From an uncultured Chlorobiota bacterium (GTDB lineage Bacteria; Bacteroidota; Bacteroidia; Bacteroidales; JAADGE01): a stretch of 15,053 bases of DNA. Position 1 is the first letter of the stretch. Each line of letters starts with the position of its first letter. Positions 1 to 5,967 of the stretch are shown here, piece after piece. The notes below the pieces were generated by a model. The model was not told where the DNA came from and searched no databases. It was given only the letters and a program-made list of their open reading frames with translations. The translations under genes were made by a program, and so were the position numbers. Location: NCBI GenBank assembly GCA_947311125.1, contig CAMZKI010000038.1, positions 1-15,053 on the forward strand, written 5' to 3'.

Positions 1-148
1 CCTCAAATGTAGGTTTCTGTTTCCATTGCCAAAGTGTAGTACGGTCAATATTTAATTCTTTTGCAACTTCATTATAATTTTTACCTATTGCTAAAAGTTC
101 AACTGCCTTTTGTTCTTTTGCTGTAAGATATGTTTTAAATTTTGTCAT
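1..148 (-). CDS. Helix-turn-helix protein, N-terminal part (runs off left edge)
   Basis: The first 49 codons of a minus-strand gene are present, starting at the ATG at 148-146; the rest lies outside the window. The visible protein opens MTKFKTYLTAKEQKAVELL. A helix-turn-helix follows at about residues 21-42 (NYNEVAKELNIDRTTLWQWK): a first helix, a short turn, and a recognition helix ending in a Trp-containing segment. Small HTH domains of this kind, annotated as phage phBC6A51-type or transposase/terminase-small-subunit-like, start many mobile-element proteins, but the rest of this protein is unseen. It could equally be a regulator. Three copies of CAACA spaced 10 bases apart sit directly upstream of the start. 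Function is unknown beyond probable DNA binding. Confidence 0.6.
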   Translation of the reverse strand, partial: MTKFKTYLTAKEQKAVELLAIGKNYNEVAKELNIDRTTLWQWKQKPTFE

Positions 149-150
149 AA

Positions 151-180
151 TGTTGTGTTTTGTTGAAAAATGTTGAAAAT
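151..180 (-). repeat. Three phased 10-bp direct repeats upstream of the HTH gene
   Basis: On the plus strand TGTTG recurs at 151, 161 and 171, a period of exactly 10 bases; the second and third copies extend to TGTTGAAAA. On the strand of the HTH gene these are CAACA iterons lying 2-30 bases before its ATG. One-helical-turn spacing would allow a protein to bind on one face of the DNA, for example for autoregulation. The tract is short and AT-rich, so chance is possible. Confidence 0.4.
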
Positions 181-263
181 TAATTGTATTAAATATTTTC
201 TTCTCGTAGGTGTAAAAACGACGTAAATTTTTAATTGTCGTTTGTTATTCGTTTGTAAATATG

Positions 264-521
264 TTAAATCATTCCGGCAAGTTCTAACTTATCCTGATTA
301 ATTAAATCTAAATTATTAAATAAACTCGGTGTATTTATAAGGTTATTAATTCTATATTTAAGGTTGTTAAATTCATTTCTTATTGAGTGATGTATTTTTT
401 TATTTCTTGCAACATTCCGCAATCCGACCTGAACTCCTTGTAAATCATCAGTTTCATTACTTATTAAAGCTATTTGAACACCTTTGCAGGTATCGGATTC
501 GTTCATAGCAAAGCCTATCAT
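264..521 (-). CDS. Short GVQIGL-repeat protein, probable gene remnant
   Basis: This is an 85-residue ORF with start ATG 521-519 and stop TAA. Its N-terminal half contains two degenerate copies of a repeat: GVQIALISNETDDL at residues 14-27, then GVQVGLRNVARN at 29-40. A related stretch (GLMIGFAMNE) straddles the proposed start, with its GL encoded just before the ATG. Proteins built from GxQIGLxN repeats are known in Bacteroidota and spirochaetes and are normally longer and exported. No signal peptide is visible and the repeat begins before the ATG, where the frame is open for only nine more codons back to a stop. I see no -7 motif upstream. I infer the 3' remnant of a larger gene, though a genuine small protein cannot be excluded. 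The C-terminal half (KIHHSIRNEF... onward) is polar and unrecognised. Confidence 0.4.
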   Translation of the reverse strand: MIGFAMNESDTCKGVQIALISNETDDLQGVQVGLRNVARNKKIHHSIRNEFNNLKYRINNLINTPSLFNNLDLINQDKLELAGMI

Positions 522-553
522 TAAACCTTTTTGATTTATTATACTAAATTAAA

Positions 554-612
554 CAGATTTTTTGCAATCTGAAAATTTACGGTTTAACAAACAATTAGAT
601 TTCAAACCGTAA
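554..612 (-). terminator. Tandem hairpins after the outer-membrane protein gene
   Basis: Immediately beyond the TAA at 619-617 there is a perfect 9-bp inverted repeat (577-585 TTACGGTTT with 604-612 AAACCGTAA, 18-nt loop). A smaller 6-bp hairpin follows (554-559 CAGATT with 566-571 AATCTG). On the minus strand the first stem is followed by ATTTTC, only a weak U tract. The position at the end of the glycosyltransferase/BamA-like unit suggests a transcript 3' end. Confidence 0.5.
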
Positions 613-616
613 GTCT

Positions 617-2047
617 TTAAAACGGTGCTTCAAAATGCAGGTATATTCCGCTTTCTTTTTGTCTGTTTACGGAAAAATCAATACGAAAAAGCCAGTCGTA
701 ATATGTTAAAATATTTATCCCTGCTCCTATTCCGTAAAGAAACTTATTAGTGAGATAATTTTGAGTGTTATATAATGTATCCGTGTTTTTAACATAAGCT
801 GCATCAGCAAAAATATCAGCATATATTTTTATATATGGTTTGTTAATTTTATCCCAAGGCAAAAACTTAATTTGAAAGGTTCTTTTTGACAGGACTTTAA
901 AGTTAAGGGTGTTTTTAAACAGGAAAAAGTCGGTTCCGTTAATTGCATAATATTCATAACCTCTTATATTTGAAGAATACCCGAGAGCCGTATTGAGAAA
1001 GAAAGGATTTTTTTCGCCGGCAGTTTTTTGGAATGTCATATTACCGGCAAAATACAGTTTTTTATTTATCTGAATATATTTCGAAAATTCGCCTTTAAGT
1101 TTTAATGAGTTAATTTCGGATTCGGGAAACATAAAAAGCCCGTTTTTTGTTGCCGTTATTTTGATATTATATCCCGTAAGCGGAAAAATACGCGAGTCCC
1201 TTTTATCGTTCAGGAATATGTATTTTAAAAACATATAGCTCGCCGAGTTTCCGTAACCCGTAAAATAATGCGGATTGCACAAAAGCAGACTGTCGGCAAC
1301 GCTTCGGTGTTCAAACCCGAAATAGAAAGAATTAATATTATGAATGTTTTTTCTGAAAGAATACTTGAAGGTAATATTGTATGATTTAAGAGCATAGGCA
1401 TCGATAAGTTTTATTCTTTTTACTTTGTCGTTCTCAATTGCACAGGATGTTTCTTTTCGTCTAAGTTGTTTTAAAAATACTGCTCCCGAGTGTTTTCTTT
1501 TTTTATCGAAATAAAAATTATCGTATTTAAAGATAAGTTCTTCATCATATCCGAAAAGTACATAAAGTTTCAGTTTTTCATTACGTCCTCTGATATTGTA
1601 TTTTTCTAATCCCAATGCTGCGTCTATCCTCGAAAAATCTTTGTCTTTAAGCCAATTGCTGAAATTTCTGTCAACATAGTAAACGGCTGCCTGAGGCCAC
1701 AAATACCAGCGCTCTTCAACTTTTACGGTTATTTCTGCATTTGCGGAGTCGGTTATTTCGTAATTAATGCTTACATAATTAAAAAGCGGCGTTTTAAGAA
1801 GGTTTATCTTGCTTTGTTTTGTGAGTTCCGGTAATTTATCCGATGCAACATACTCATTTTCTTTAAAAGTAAGTTCTCTTAAAATTATGTTGTCTTTAGT
1901 CTTTTTATTTCCTGTAATTTCTATTTTTGATATTAAAACATTTTTGTTCTTATTATCTTGGGCAGAGATATTGCCTGCAGCAAGAAATAACAGAATAAGG
2001 TATATTCTTACCGGTTTCAAATATGAAAATTTCCAATTCTTATTCAA
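617..2047 (-). CDS. BamA/TamA-like outer-membrane protein, single POTRA plus barrel
   Basis: A 476-residue protein with an N-terminal signal peptide (hydrophobic residues 14-24, cleavage near ISA-Q at 29). One POTRA-like domain lies at about residues 38-112, starting at VLISKIEITGNKKT. The remaining ~350 residues alternate aromatic and polar strands, as in a 16-stranded Omp85 barrel. IRGY at 361-364 matches the conserved [VI]RG[FY] motif of barrel loop 6, and the chain ends in a C-terminal Phe, as outer-membrane barrels do. With one POTRA it is shorter than BamA, so it is probably an accessory Omp85 protein involved in inserting or translocating a surface molecule rather than the essential BamA. 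The only usual start is TTG at 2047-2045; upstream the frame reaches a stop at 2069 without ATG or GTG. It overlaps the end of the glycosyltransferase gene by 8 bases, implying coupled translation. Confidence 0.82.
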   Translation of the reverse strand: MNKNWKFSYLKPVRIYLILLFLAAGNISAQDNKNKNVLISKIEITGNKKTKDNIILRELTFKENEYVASDKLPELTKQSKINLLKTPLFNYVSINYEITDSANAEITVKVEERWYLWPQAAVYYVDRNFSNWLKDKDFSRIDAALGLEKYNIRGRNEKLKLYVLFGYDEELIFKYDNFYFDKKRKHSGAVFLKQLRRKETSCAIENDKVKRIKLIDAYALKSYNITFKYSFRKNIHNINSFYFGFEHRSVADSLLLCNPHYFTGYGNSASYMFLKYIFLNDKRDSRIFPLTGYNIKITATKNGLFMFPESEINSLKLKGEFSKYIQINKKLYFAGNMTFQKTAGEKNPFFLNTALGYSSNIRGYEYYAINGTDFFLFKNTLNFKVLSKRTFQIKFLPWDKINKPYIKIYADIFADAAYVKNTDTLYNTQNYLTNKFLYGIGAGINILTYYDWLFRIDFSVNRQKESGIYLHFEAPF

Positions 2048-2780
2048 ATATTTTGTTTTTATATATACCTACTTTGGTAAAAAAATAGGAAAGTGAAACT
2101 CCGAGAACTCCTATCCCGTATTTAATGCTGCGTTTAAGGTTTATAGACGATGCCTCTTCAAAATATTTCGTAGGGCAGGTAACTTCGGCTATTTCGTATC
2201 CTTTATAAAATATTTGTGCCAACATCTGATTATCAAAAATGAAATCGTCGGAGTTAATATTGTAATTAATGTTTTCTAAAACTTCTTTTGAAAAAGCCCT
2301 GTATCCTGTATGATATTCCGAAAGTTTCTGACTCATCATTATATTTTGAAACAAAGTAAGAAAACGATTTGCAATGTATTTATACCAAGGCATCCCGCCT
2401 TTTAAAGCCCCTTTACCCAAAATTCTGGAACCTATCGCCACAGGGTAAACATCATTTGCAATAAGGTAGCACAGAGAATGAATTAATTTAGGCGTGTATT
2501 GATAATCAGGATGCAGCATAACAACAATATCAGCTCCTATATCCAGTGCTTTGTTATAACACGATTTTTGGTTTGCTCCGTAACCTTTGTTCTTATCGTG
2601 TTTTATTATATGCTTTATCCCTATTCTTTCAGCTTCTTTAACTGTGTCATCGCTGCTTAAATCATCCGTTAAAATAACTTCGTCAACAATTTCAAAAGGT
2701 ATTTCGTTATAGGTTTGTTCTAACGTTTTTTCGGCGTTATATGCAGGCAATACAACAACAATCTTCTTATTGTTAATCAT
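2040..2780 (-). CDS. Family 2 glycosyltransferase (dolichyl-phosphate-mannose-synthase-like)
   Basis: A 246-residue GT-A fold enzyme without obvious membrane helices. The N-terminus (IVVVLPAYNAEKTL, residues 7-20) is the classic GT2 nucleotide-binding strand. DDLSSDDT at 39-46 matches the conserved D-D-x-S-x-D-x-T sugar-nucleotide motif. NKGYGANQ at 64-71 corresponds to the NxGxxxA element, and LHPDYQY at 89-95 occupies the metal-binding DxD position. The family transfers a sugar from a nucleotide donor, often to a polyprenyl phosphate; the substrate here cannot be read. The C-terminus lacks the GtrA-like membrane domain of some relatives. It is the first gene of a two-gene unit whose second gene, an Omp85-type protein, overlaps its last 8 bases, so a role in making an envelope or surface glycan is plausible. 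Start ATG at 2780-2778. Confidence 0.88.
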   Translation of the reverse strand: MINNKKIVVVLPAYNAEKTLEQTYNEIPFEIVDEVILTDDLSSDDTVKEAERIGIKHIIKHDKNKGYGANQKSCYNKALDIGADIVVMLHPDYQYTPKLIHSLCYLIANDVYPVAIGSRILGKGALKGGMPWYKYIANRFLTLFQNIMMSQKLSEYHTGYRAFSKEVLENINYNINSDDFIFDNQMLAQIFYKGYEIAEVTCPTKYFEEASSINLKRSIKYGIGVLGVSLSYFFTKVGIYKNKIFE

Positions 2781-2808
2781 TTAGTTTTATTTTTTCTTAT
2801 TTTTTATG

Positions 2809-2816
2809 CAAAACTA
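2809..2816 (-). promoter_or_regulatory. Possible -7 element for the glycosyltransferase unit
   Basis: On the minus strand this reads TAGTTTTG, a full match to the Bacteroidota -7 consensus TAnnTTTG, 28 bases before the start codon. No good -33 element is seen at the usual distance. Confidence 0.35.
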
Positions 2817-2870
2817 TAAGATTTTAATAATATCCGTATTATTTATTTAAACAATGTTTAACAAATATTA

Positions 2871-2902
2871 TTCACTAATTAAATTTTTTCTGTATAACTT
2901 TG
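2871..2902 (+). promoter_or_regulatory. Putative promoter for the ApbE gene
   Basis: TAACTTTG at 2895-2902 matches the -7 consensus TAnnTTTG exactly. The four bases 20 nt upstream (TTCA, 2871-2874) keep only the TT of the -33 motif. The predicted transcript start is near 2905, leaving an AT-rich leader of about 30 bases before the ATG at 2936. Confidence 0.5.
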
Positions 2903-2935
2903 TGATAAATTGTTTATATTTTAAATAAAAAAATT

Positions 2936-3937
2936 ATGAAAAAACTCAGTTTCCTCTTTATTGTTTTAAGTATTACGATTTTTTCCTGTAAAAAATCGGG
3001 CGAATTTTATAAAATAGCCGGAGAAACACAAGGCACAACCTACCATATGGTATATGAAGGAGAACATCCTGATTTAAAAAAACAGGTTGATTCTTTACTG
3101 CACGTTTTTGATATGTCTTTATCTACTTACGAGCCCTACTCTACTATTTCAAAAGTAAATCAGGGAAATAACGTTGAAGTTGACGAACTTTTCATAAAGA
3201 TGTTTAACAAGGCAAAAGAAGTTACCGAACATTCCGGCGGTGCTTTTGATATTACTGTAGGACCTTTAATTAATGCCTACGGTTTCGGATACGGAAAACA
3301 AGAAACCGAAATTGACAGTGCGTTAATAGACAGCCTGCTGCAATTTGTGGGTATGAATAAGGTAAAAATAGTTGATAATAAACTTATAAAAGAGGATAAC
3401 AGAATTCAGATATCAGGAAATGCAATTTCTCAAGGTCAGGCAGTTGATTTTATTGCTGATTTTTTCCAAAAACAAGGTATCAGAAATTATATGATTGAAA
3501 TAGGCGGAGAATTAGCCGTAAAAGGACTTAAAGACGGCAAGAAGTGGCGTGTGGGTATTGACAAACCTTATGAAGGTAATGATATTGCAGGGCAAGATTT
3601 ACAGACAATTCTTGCTATAACCGATAAAGCCGTTGCAACTTCGGGAAATTACAGAAAATTTTATGTAAAAGACGGTAAGAAATATTCTCATTCTATTGAC
3701 CCGCATACGGGTTATCCTGCTTTTCAAAACATTTTAAGTGCCACCATTATTGCCGACGATTGTATGACTGCCGATGCTTATGCTACTGCGTGTATGGTAT
3801 CCGGTTTGGAAAAAAGTAAAGAAATTATTCGGAACAACCCGGGTTTAGATGCGTATTTTGTTTATTCTGACGAAGAAACAGGAGAATACAGGGTTTGGTT
3901 TACCGATGCCGTTAAAAAAATGATTGTTGACAATTAA
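2936..3937 (+). CDS. apbE: ApbE-family FAD:protein FMN transferase lipoprotein
   Basis: A 333-residue lipoprotein with a signal sequence ending in a lipobox-like IFSC, so Cys18 would be lipidated and the enzyme held outside the inner membrane. ApbE proteins attach FMN from FAD to a Thr/Ser of target proteins such as Rnf/Nqr subunits and other extracytoplasmic redox proteins. Diagnostic segments are present in order: GTTYHM near residue 33, the LSTYEPYSTISKVN region after about 60, GGAFDITVGPLINAYGFG near 100, a central IEIGGELAVKG strand, ATSGNYRKF, HSIDPHTGYP, and DDCMTADAYATA near 280. The last contains the Asp/Thr pair used for Mg binding in this family. Length is normal. The gene stands alone and converges on sanA; no Rnf, Nqr or FMN-binding-domain protein is in the window, so its target is unknown. 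Confidence 0.93.
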   Translation: MKKLSFLFIVLSITIFSCKKSGEFYKIAGETQGTTYHMVYEGEHPDLKKQVDSLLHVFDMSLSTYEPYSTISKVNQGNNVEVDELFIKMFNKAKEVTEHSGGAFDITVGPLINAYGFGYGKQETEIDSALIDSLLQFVGMNKVKIVDNKLIKEDNRIQISGNAISQGQAVDFIADFFQKQGIRNYMIEIGGELAVKGLKDGKKWRVGIDKPYEGNDIAGQDLQTILAITDKAVATSGNYRKFYVKDGKKYSHSIDPHTGYPAFQNILSATIIADDCMTADAYATACMVSGLEKSKEIIRNNPGLDAYFVYSDEETGEYRVWFTDAVKKMIVDN

Positions 3938-3958
3938 CTTCCCCTTCACTTAAATTAT

Positions 3959-4008
3959 TACCTTCATCCGCTTACTGAAAATTATCGGGTGAAGGTATAT
4001 AAATTTTT
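3959..4008 (+). terminator. Terminator between apbE and sanA, overlapping the sanA 3' end
   Basis: TACCTTCATCCG (3959-3970) pairs with CGGGTGAAGGTA (3986-3997) over 12 positions, one a U.G wobble. A 15-nt loop separates the arms, and a run of six T follows at 4003-4008 on the plus strand. The right arm lies inside the last codons of the convergent sanA gene. It best serves apbE; on the minus strand the following sequence is less U-rich. Confidence 0.55.
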
Positions 4009-4634
4009 TCGCCGAGATATTTAGGTTTTGTATTCAGGACGTAAATATCAAGCAATGCCTTAATGCGTGCAAAGAGTTCCCTGAACCTTATTTTAACGCC
4101 GTCAATGTTCCTGACACTTTCGGCATTGTAGGCAACCGCATCAATACCAAAATGTTTTGCTATAAAAACAGCTCTTAAATTGTGAAACCGCTGCGAGATT
4201 ATCGTAATTTTATTTTGTCCGAAAACCTCTTTGCTTCTGACAACCGAATCGAATGTTCTGAAGCCGGCATAATCGGCAAAAATCCTGTTTTCGGGAACGC
4301 CCTCTTTTATTAAATCGGTTTTCATTCTTTTCGGTTCGTTATAATTTGCTTTTCTGTTATCTCCGCTTGCGATAATGTATTCAATTTTACCTTTTTTATA
4401 AAGCTGCACGGCAGCATTAATTCTGTATTCGTAAAATAAATTCGGGCTGCCGTCTTTCATATATTTTGAAGTTCCGAGAAGCAAACCTGTATTGTTTTCA
4501 GGCAACTCGGTTATGTCATCATAACATAATCTCTTGTTCAACTTAAAAAACCTTTCGCTGATTGTCAGTAATATCAGAAAAAACAGTAATGCAAGGGCAG
4601 TGAATAATTTTATTTGTCTGAGTATTTTTTTCAA
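3972..4634 (-). CDS. SanA/YdcF-like DUF218 membrane protein
   Basis: A 220-residue protein with one N-terminal membrane segment (about residues 10-25) and a soluble domain facing the periplasm. It resembles SanA, the DUF218 protein linked in enterobacteria to vancomycin exclusion and envelope integrity. Family landmarks are LLLGTSKYMKDG after the strand at about 50, NLFYEYRINAAVQLYKKGK, IIASGDNRKANYNEPKRMK, and TIISQRFHNLRAVFIAKHFGI, which carries the conserved Gln/Arg/His cluster. The biochemical activity of DUF218 proteins is not settled. The only credible start is TTG at 4634-4632, four bases after the hypB stop; upstream in-frame codons give no ATG or GTG before a stop at 4659. It is therefore the third gene of a hypA-hypB unit, although a link to nickel metabolism is not known for the family. 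Confidence 0.85.
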   Translation of the reverse strand: MKKILRQIKLFTALALLFFLILLTISERFFKLNKRLCYDDITELPENNTGLLLGTSKYMKDGSPNLFYEYRINAAVQLYKKGKIEYIIASGDNRKANYNEPKRMKTDLIKEGVPENRIFADYAGFRTFDSVVRSKEVFGQNKITIISQRFHNLRAVFIAKHFGIDAVAYNAESVRNIDGVKIRFRELFARIKALLDIYVLNTKPKYLGEKIYIPSPDNFQ

Positions 4635-4638
4635 TATT

Positions 4639-5442
4639 TTATTTTTTAATGCTTTCGGTTAAATAATCATACCATTTTTGCATTCCTTCGCCGGTTGTTG
4701 CCGAAACTTCAATAAATTCCAGATGATGATTTACTCTGAGGGCATATTCTTTTGCTTTTTTTATATCGTAATTGAGATAAGGAAGCAAATCAATTTTATT
4801 AATAATGCAAATATCTGCATTTTCAAACATTGTAGGATATTTTATCGGCTTATCTTCGCCTTCCGTAACGCTCATCATTACAATGCGTTTTGATTCTCCT
4901 AAATCGAACAAAGACGGACAAACCAAATTCCCTACATTTTCAATAAATACCAACGAATTATCTTTTATTTCCAATTTTTTAACGGCTTTATTAATCATAT
5001 CGGCATCGAGATGGCATCCGTTTCCGGTATTTACCTGAATAACCGGGGCTCCGGCATTTCCTATACGTTCGGCATCATTAAAAGTTTGCTGGTCGCCTTC
5101 AATAATGTAAAGCTGCAATTTGTCTTTCAATTTTTTAATTGTGCTTTCGAGCAAAGTTGTTTTTCCGGAACCGGGCGAGCTCATCATATTTACGGCAAAT
5201 ATATTTTTTGCTTCAAAATAACCTCTGTTACGTTCTGCAAGAAGATTATTTTTTGACAAGATATCAATTTCTAAATTAATATGATGTGAATGACTGTGGA
5301 AATGCTCATTACCGCTGTCGTGGTGATGGTCGTGAGAGTGTCCGTGATGATGATGGTCATATTTTATTTCTTCTGTTTTTTCGCCGAAAACAGTCATCGT
5401 AAATTTATTTTCATTGCTTTCGCAACCGCAGGTTGTACACAT
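4639..5442 (-). CDS. hypB: HypB nickel-binding GTPase for hydrogenase maturation
   Basis: A 267-residue cytoplasmic SIMIBI-class GTPase that, with HypA, loads nickel into [NiFe]-hydrogenase large subunits. The N-terminal CxxCGC motif (Cys2, Cys5, Cys7) is the high-affinity nickel site of E. coli-type HypB. It is followed by a histidine-rich stretch at residues 30-54 holding 14 His, as in HypB proteins that also store nickel. The P-loop is SSPGSGKT (88-95). The GTPase-domain metal-site residues Cys143-His144 and Cys175 (in ENVGNLVCP) are intact, and NKID at 215-218 gives guanine specificity. Length is normal. It lies 42 bases after hypA and 4 bases before sanA, so the three are probably cotranscribed. 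No hydrogenase or hypC-F genes are in the window. Confidence 0.96.
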   Translation of the reverse strand: MCTTCGCESNENKFTMTVFGEKTEEIKYDHHHHGHSHDHHHDSGNEHFHSHSHHINLEIDILSKNNLLAERNRGYFEAKNIFAVNMMSSPGSGKTTLLESTIKKLKDKLQLYIIEGDQQTFNDAERIGNAGAPVIQVNTGNGCHLDADMINKAVKKLEIKDNSLVFIENVGNLVCPSLFDLGESKRIVMMSVTEGEDKPIKYPTMFENADICIINKIDLLPYLNYDIKKAKEYALRVNHHLEFIEVSATTGEGMQKWYDYLTESIKK

Positions 5443-5484
5443 AGTTTACCGGATTTATATTTCAAAAATAATATTATTTTGATA

Positions 5485-5826
5485 TCAGTCTGTTAAAAAC
5501 GATTTAATTTTCATTTCCTTACCTTGTATAATATCTGTTTTGTAAGAATCACATTCGGGACACAGGTTATAAACAGTGTCTGTTTCAAATATATAATTAC
5601 AATCTTCACATTTTGATTTTGCTTTAATGATATTAATTTTTACTTCTGCATTTTTAAGCATTGTTTTCGGTTTAATGCTTTCGAAAGCAAAGTTTAATGC
5701 ATCAATTTCAATTCCGGAAACTGTTCCGATGTCAAGCTCTATCTCCGTAATTTTTTCGGCATTTACTTTTATTGCCTCATCTTCAACAATTTCAACAATA
5801 TTTGCAACTATTGACATTTCGTGCAT
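5485..5826 (-). CDS. hypA: HypA nickel metallochaperone
   Basis: A 113-residue protein, the usual HypA length, that carries nickel to hydrogenase precursors (and in some bacteria urease) together with HypB. The start at 5826 is fixed by the invariant N-terminal MHEM; His2 and the main-chain amides bind Ni. An ATG further upstream (5961) would add 45 residues unlike HypA and is rejected. The structural zinc site is complete: Cys73/Cys76 (CEDC) and Cys89/Cys92 (CPEC). It ends in TGA, at the natural family length, which shows that TGA works as a stop here. A putative promoter with a 16-bp palindrome lies upstream, and a terminator separates hypA from the preceding gene, so hypA heads the hypA-hypB-sanA unit. 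Confidence 0.96.
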   Translation of the reverse strand: MHEMSIVANIVEIVEDEAIKVNAEKITEIELDIGTVSGIEIDALNFAFESIKPKTMLKNAEVKINIIKAKSKCEDCNYIFETDTVYNLCPECDSYKTDIIQGKEMKIKSFLTD

Positions 5827-5854
5827 TTCTTCTTGTTTCTTCTTTTTACGACAA

Positions 5855-5886
5855 CAAAGTTCTGATAAAAAAAATACCCTGACAAT
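5855..5886 (-). promoter_or_regulatory. Putative hypA promoter
   Basis: On the minus strand ATTG (5886-5883), 20 bases, then GAACTTTG (5862-5855) fits the xTTG-N20-TAnnTTTG pattern with one mismatch in the -7 element. The predicted transcript start is near 5852, leaving about 26 bases of leader before the hypA ATG. Confidence 0.5.
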
Positions 5887-5899
5887 GACATATGTCATT
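5884..5899. promoter_or_regulatory. Perfect 16-bp palindrome, probable operator upstream of hypA
   Basis: AATGACATATGTCATT is perfectly self-complementary. Its half-sites ATGAC and GTCAT are four bases apart, the geometry of Crp/Fnr-family operators (Fnr: TTGAT-N4-ATCAA). It overlaps the proposed -33 element, and its centre is about 40 bases before the predicted transcript start, where class II activators of this family bind. The identity of the regulator is inferred only from geometry; repression by another dimeric protein is an alternative. Confidence 0.5.
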
Positions 5900-5910
5900 A
5901 TCCGGATATT

Positions 5911-5951
5911 ATAATAAAAAATCTCGGAATACCGTAACGGCATTCCGAGAT
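5911..5951 (-). terminator. Intrinsic terminator after the COG2403-type gene
   Basis: A perfect 10-bp stem (5921-5930 ATCTCGGAAT with 5942-5951 ATTCCGAGAT) encloses an 11-base loop that can pair further (CCGTAACGG). On the minus strand it is followed by TTTTTATTAT. It begins 16 bases after the stop codon of the upstream gene, and it isolates that gene from hypA. Confidence 0.85.
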
Positions 5952-5967
5952 AAACAAGCATTGTCGG

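Noticed and set aside
617..2047. Assignment as the essential BamA
   Set aside because: Only one POTRA domain is present and the protein is far shorter than BamA; an accessory Omp85 protein fits better.
1809..2096. Plus-strand ORF inside the BamA-like gene
   Set aside because: It is antisense to a well-supported gene and has no recognisable domain; the same holds for the opposite-strand frames within hypA, hypB, the aminotransferase, DUF4197, the M43-like gene and the repeat protein.
5290..5400. Low-complexity CAT/ATG repeat as a structural DNA repeat
   Set aside because: It is simply the histidine-rich coding segment of HypB.
5827..5961. HypA extended to the upstream ATG at 5961
   Set aside because: This would remove the invariant MHEM N-terminus that binds nickel, and the region holds a terminator and a promoter-like sequence.
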